10,121 nucleotides of DNA from a bacterium (GTDB taxonomy: Bacteria > UBA4055): positions 1 through 10,121 of the forward strand of contig JAKQBN010000045.1 in the NCBI GenBank assembly GCA_029559475.1, given 5' to 3'. Positions 7,494 through 10,121 of the stretch are shown in pieces (positions within the stretch are counted from its first letter, which is position 1; each line of letters opens with the position of its first letter). The notes below the pieces were generated by a model. It saw nothing but the letters and a program-made list of their open reading frames with translations. It was not told where the DNA came from and did not search any database. Position numbers and translations under genes: made by a program.

Positions 7494-8843
7494 ATGATTA
7501 AAAGAAGTATTCTCGATGAACTTGAAAAATGGAGTAAAAAAAAGAACAGAAAACCTCTTATCCTCCGCGGAGCAAGACAGGTCGGCAAAACGACAGCCGT
7601 CGAAATGTTCGCGAAGAAATTCGATCAGTTCATACATCTTAACCTTGACAAAAAATCTGATCTTGCTCTTTTCGAAAACAACGATTTCAATAAACTCCTC
7701 GATTCGATCTTCTATGTAAATGGTATGAACAAGGATAAAAAAAATACTCTTGTCTTCATTGATGAGATTCAAAATTCACCAAAAGCTGTAGCCTACCTGA
7801 GATATTTCTATGAAAATACTCCCGATCTCTATGTCATTTCGGCAGGATCGCTACTTGAAACCGTCCTCAATGTTAAAATAAGCTTCCCGGTGGGAAGATG
7901 CGAATATTTAAAGATGCATCCGGTAACTTTCAGAGAATACCTCGAAGCACTCAAAGAGACTCAGAGCATCGAACTCATAGACAACTGCGAATTTCCCGAT
8001 TATGCGCACGAAAAACTCACTGACCTATTCTGCGATTATACTCTCACCGGCGGTATGCCTGAAGCCGTTAAAGTTTATATCGAAACCAAAGACAGGATCG
8101 AAGTAAACAGAGTTTATGAAAGCCTTATAGTATCATATCTCGAGGATATTGAAAAATATTCAGACAATCTAAATTTTAGCAGAGTAATATCTCATACTCT
8201 CAAATTTGCCTTCAAAACAGCCGGAGAAAGAATATCATTCGAAGGATTCGGGAACGCGAACTACAAATCAAGAGAGATTGGCGAAGCTCTGAGACTGCTT
8301 GAAAAAGCAATGCTTATAAAACTTGCATATCCTTCAACTGACATCAATTATCCTTTTGAAGAAAACCACAGAAGAAAGCCAAGGCTTCACATTGTGGATA
8401 CCGGTCTCTTAAATTACTTCTCGGGAATACAACAGGAAATGTTTTTATCAAGAAACATAACTGACGGCAGACTCGGAAGAATTTACGAACACATAACCGG
8501 GCAGGAATTAATGGCAAAATCCTTTTCGCCGCTGCATAATGTTTCATTTTGGATCAGAGAAAAAAATCAGTCAAACGCCGAACTTGATTATCTATACCAG
8601 TACAACGGGAAAGCTTATCCCATAGAAGTAAAATCAGGCAAAACAGGCACATTAAAATCATTACATCAATTCATAGATGAAACCGGAATCACTGAAGCAA
8701 TCAGATTGTACTCAGGAAAATTCTCGATAGAAACAGCCTCAACCATAAAAGGCAATAAGTTCAGGCTTATGAATCTGCCGTTCTATGCCTTACCGAGCCT
8801 TGAAAAACTGATTGAGAGGGAATTCATAAAACAAAGCAAGTAA
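7494..8843 (+). CDS. AAA_14 ATPase with DUF4143 C-terminal domain
   Basis: A 449-residue protein of the widespread AAA_14/DUF4143 ATPase family. The N-terminal P-loop domain has Walker A GARQVGKT (26-33), Walker B LVFIDEIQ (86-93) and the sensor-like ISAGSLLE (115-122). The family motifs FPVGRCEYLKMHPVTFREYL (131-150) and YTLTGGMPEAV (182-192) follow, then a helical region and a DUF4143 domain. The C-terminus contains E338, ELDY (D365) and PIEVKSGK (E378, K380), which fit the spacing of a PD-(D/E)xK nuclease-like core. The role of the family is not established; members are often multi-copy and carried in accessory regions. AAGGAG precedes the ATG by about 7 bases. It is convergent with the DUF2442 gene, 20 bases apart. 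Confidence 0.88.
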   Translation: MIKRSILDELEKWSKKKNRKPLILRGARQVGKTTAVEMFAKKFDQFIHLNLDKKSDLALFENNDFNKLLDSIFYVNGMNKDKKNTLVFIDEIQNSPKAVAYLRYFYENTPDLYVISAGSLLETVLNVKISFPVGRCEYLKMHPVTFREYLEALKETQSIELIDNCEFPDYAHEKLTDLFCDYTLTGGMPEAVKVYIETKDRIEVNRVYESLIVSYLEDIEKYSDNLNFSRVISHTLKFAFKTAGERISFEGFGNANYKSREIGEALRLLEKAMLIKLAYPSTDINYPFEENHRRKPRLHIVDTGLLNYFSGIQQEMFLSRNITDGRLGRIYEHITGQELMAKSFSPLHNVSFWIREKNQSNAELDYLYQYNGKAYPIEVKSGKTGTLKSLHQFIDETGITEAIRLYSGKFSIETASTIKGNKFRLMNLPFYALPSLEKLIEREFIKQSK

Positions 8844-8863
8844 AGATTATTTTCTTTAGGAAG

Positions 8864-9148
8864 TTATGATTTGTATTCGGACTTATCTTCAGCGACTTGA
8901 GTATTCACTGAAACACCTTTTAACCATAACTCCGATTCGGCAAGATCAATATCATCGTTCCAGCTTATCCCATAGCCTCCGGAGTCCACTTTCACCCTTT
9001 TAAAAAAATTCTCATTTTGGAGTAATTTAAACGGTTCTTCTTTCAATAACGGTTTACAATCATAAACTTTTATCACTCCGTTAAAAAATTCTACTCTTAG
9101 AGTAAAATTATCTTTTGCTTCTACTTTTTTAATTCTATCATAACCCAT
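8864..9148 (-). CDS. DUF2442 family protein
   Basis: A 94-residue small soluble protein matching DUF2442: I-x-V-x-A-x-x-x-F-x-L-x-V-x-F at the start, then GVIKVYDCKPLL (25-36), FFKRVKVDSGGYGISWNDDIDLAESELW (near 49-76) and a short charged tail. The function is unknown; DUF2442 genes are commonly paired with DUF4160 genes in arrangements that look like toxin-antitoxin modules. The frame is open upstream to an ATG at 9190, but the ATG at 9148 is preferred: it overlaps the TGA of the DUF4160 gene by one base (TGATG), and the domain begins right there. Confidence 0.85.
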   Translation of the reverse strand: MGYDRIKKVEAKDNFTLRVEFFNGVIKVYDCKPLLKEEPFKLLQNENFFKRVKVDSGGYGISWNDDIDLAESELWLKGVSVNTQVAEDKSEYKS

Positions 9149-9396
9149 CACTCTAATCCCGGCAAATTGATTATATCTTTTGTGTCCCACATCTTTTCAA
9201 GCTCTGCTTTATATTTCTGTGCCCATTCTTTTACAAGAGACTGGGCTTTTAAAGGCAAATCTCCTTCAATCATTGAAAGGTCAGAAATGCTGAAAACACC
9301 ATTATACTCATTATAAACGGCATGAAAATGAGGAATTCCGTGCTCATTGAAATACATTTTGATTATTATACCATAGAATCTTGAAATAACCGGCAT
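9148..9396 (-). CDS. DUF4160 family protein
   Basis: An 82-residue protein beginning MPVISRFYGIIIKMYFNEHG and continuing PHFHAVYNEYNGVFSI, the DUF4160 signature, with a conserved HxxxHFH-like cluster (H19, H23, H25). The C-terminal half (EGDLPLKAQSLVKEWAQ) is helical. Function is unestablished; it is usually encoded next to DUF2442. The ATG at 9396 is preferred over the in-frame GTG at 9402 because GGAG lies 5 bases before it and family members start MPxISRF. Its TGA overlaps the next ATG, so the two are probably made in a fixed ratio by coupled translation. Confidence 0.88.
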   Translation of the reverse strand: MPVISRFYGIIIKMYFNEHGIPHFHAVYNEYNGVFSISDLSMIEGDLPLKAQSLVKEWAQKYKAELEKMWDTKDIINLPGLE

Positions 9397-9418
9397 GTAC
9401 ACTCCATTTTCATAATCG

Positions 9419-9448
9419 CAATATACAAAATATTGTAGTTGGAAACAA
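9419..9448 (-). promoter_or_regulatory. Candidate promoter with overlapping palindrome for the DUF4160-DUF2442 pair
   Basis: Read on the minus strand there is TTGTTT (9448-9443), a 17-base spacer and TATATT (9425-9420). A palindrome CAATAT-ACAAA-ATATTG (9419-9435) covers the -10 element, a position where an autoregulator could repress. Both are short and AT-rich, so chance is possible. Confidence 0.3.
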
Positions 9449-9451
9449 ATA

Positions 9452-9473
9452 AAAACTACTTCAAAACTACTTC
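9452..9473. repeat. Perfect 11-bp tandem duplication
   Basis: AAAACTACTTC occurs twice back to back (9452-9462 and 9463-9473), directly after the stop of the T9SS remnant and just upstream of the DUF4160 promoter candidate. It could be a replication-slippage product or the scar of an insertion that left. Confidence 0.85.
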
Positions 9474-9474
9474 T

Positions 9475-10020
9475 TTATTTTAGGTATAGAAGCTTCTTTG
9501 TATCCATTAGTATTCCGTTAACTGAAAGTTTACAGTAGTATGTACCGGAATTTACATTGCTGAGCATGATATTATATTCAAATCTGCCTTTATTCATTTT
9601 TTTATCCAAGACCGTTTGAATTAATTGGCCTTGAGTATTATATAATTCCAGCTTTACATTAGAATCATCTTTAAGATCTATAGTAATCTTTGTCTCATTG
9701 TTGAAAGGATTAGGGTAGATACTTTTGATATACGGCTTATCAGGAATGATTTCAGATCCGTTCTCTATTCCAGTTTGTAAAGCAGTTTGAAAATATACTT
9801 GCCTGTTGTTGTTATAAGCTATAAAGAAACGGTTGCTCCCGTTATAGAGAGACGTCAATTTTGAAAAATATACTGTGCTTTGACTCACAATATCTTGATA
9901 CCAATTGATATTTTCGTATGAATGAATAATATTGAAATCGTTATACTCGAAAATATTGGGGTGTAAGTTGATATCAAATGAAGAGGGTGTCAGAAATTTT
10001 GTGTAAATGGCATTTTCCAT
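9475..10020 (-). pseudogene. 3' remnant of a T9SS-secreted protein, 5' end replaced by an IS end
   Basis: The open frame is 181 codons and ends in a type A T9SS sorting domain: YPNPFN (102-107), NVKLELYNTQGQLI (121-134), SGTYYCKL (158-165) and the terminal KKLLYLK. Such domains are recognised after Sec export and removed on passage through the outer membrane. Residues ~15-95 are an unrecognised passenger fragment. There is no signal peptide, which a T9SS substrate needs. The ATG at 10020 follows the transposase stop with no gap, and codons 1-13 read the likely IS terminal repeat. The true gene therefore lay further upstream before the insertion, and only about 168 codons of it remain. Even if translated from the IS, the product could not be secreted. 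A genuine fusion protein is unlikely. Confidence 0.8.
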
Positions 10021-10121
10021 TCATTTTACATAGCCGCTTAACTTATCAGGAAACATAATGTTCAACTGAGCGAAAATCAAGCCCCAGTTTTTTATAGCCA
10101 TCGACCACTTTCTCATCAACC
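9983..10121 (-). mobile_element. Right (transposase 3') end of an IS256-family-like element, runs off the window
   Basis: The segment holds the transposase C-terminus and then about 38 bases down to the likely end. Plus-strand 9983-10010 (GAGGGTGTCAG, then AAATTTTGTGTAAATGG) has the look of an IS256-family terminal repeat, with the GTGTAAA core that I recall from that family. The outer boundary is placed by resemblance only, give or take a few bases; the other end and the target duplication are outside the window. Confidence 0.6.
10021..10121 (-). CDS. IS256-family-like (Mutator type) transposase, C-terminal fragment
   Basis: Thirty-two residues followed by TGA are visible. The WSMAIKNWGLIFAQL segment followed by NIMFPDKL matches the W-x5-W-x(n)-QL-x3-F pattern that ends IS256-family transposases. 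Most of the gene, including the DDE catalytic residues, lies beyond the right edge, so whether it is intact cannot be judged. The stop codon directly abuts the ATG of the next open frame. Confidence 0.68.
   Translation of the reverse strand, partial: LMRKWSMAIKNWGLIFAQLNIMFPDKLSGYVK

Noticed and set aside
7461-7772. Minus-strand open frame of 103 codons before the ATPase
   Set aside because: It is opposite the Walker A and B coding region of the ATPase, with no family resemblance or ribosome site.
8841-8858. Hairpin TAAAGA-N6-TCTTTA between the ATPase and DUF2442 genes
   Set aside because: The stem is six AT-rich pairs with no T-run after it; too weak to call a terminator, though its place between convergent genes is suggestive.
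9149-9190. Upstream start for the DUF2442 protein (ATG at 9190)
   Set aside because: It adds 14 residues outside the domain and needs a 43-base overlap with DUF4160; the ATG at 9148 in TGATG fits better.
9952-9960. AATATTGGG near the right end resembling the 33-bp repeat core
   Set aside because: It is a single short match without the rest of the core, inside former coding sequence; likely chance in AT-rich DNA.

Overview
The window comes from a bacterium of roughly 40% GC with a type IX secretion system, most likely in the FCB group (Bacteroidota, Ignavibacteriota, Cloacimonadota or Delongbacteria). The evidence is a YPNPFN-type C-terminal sorting domain near the right end, and at the left end a secreted protein with a signal peptide followed by Gln, an abnormal-spindle-like repeat domain and the start of an adhesin-like module. 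Most genes have clear Shine-Dalgarno sequences, which are uncommon in classical Bacteroidia, so a lineage outside Bacteroidia is favoured. This placement is inference.

Left part (1-2778, minus strand). A rhamnulose-1-phosphate aldolase-like gene is followed after 23 bases by a large secreted deiminase that runs off the left edge. The deiminase keeps the residue set of Porphyromonas gingivalis peptidylarginine deiminase (PPAD), including the arginine pair that reads the C-terminal carboxylate of a peptide. This is the most interesting gene of the window.

Middle part (2779-7299). bioY (biotin uptake) is on the plus strand and converges on a minus-strand run of four housekeeping genes. In transcription order these are a YfcA-type TauE/SafE permease, rsmA, a LysN-like aminotransferase and a branched-chain aminotransferase. 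The spacings of 7, 67 and 34 bases fit one operon. A symmetric hairpin with A and T tracts on either side separates bioY from the operon end and can stop transcription both ways.

Right part (7300-10121, accessory). Three direct repeats spaced exactly 33 bp apart lie upstream of an AAA_14/DUF4143 ATPase. That gene converges on a DUF4160-DUF2442 pair with overlapping stop and start codons (TGATG). A palindrome sits on the likely promoter of the pair. Next comes the 3' remnant of a T9SS-secreted protein whose 5' part has been replaced by the end of an IS256-family-like element. The last 33 codons of its transposase reach the right edge. The first 13 or so codons of the remnant's open frame are IS sequence, so that open frame is a chimera.

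No tRNA, rRNA, CRISPR array or recognisable riboswitch was seen. No gene-free stretch exceeds 200 bases.
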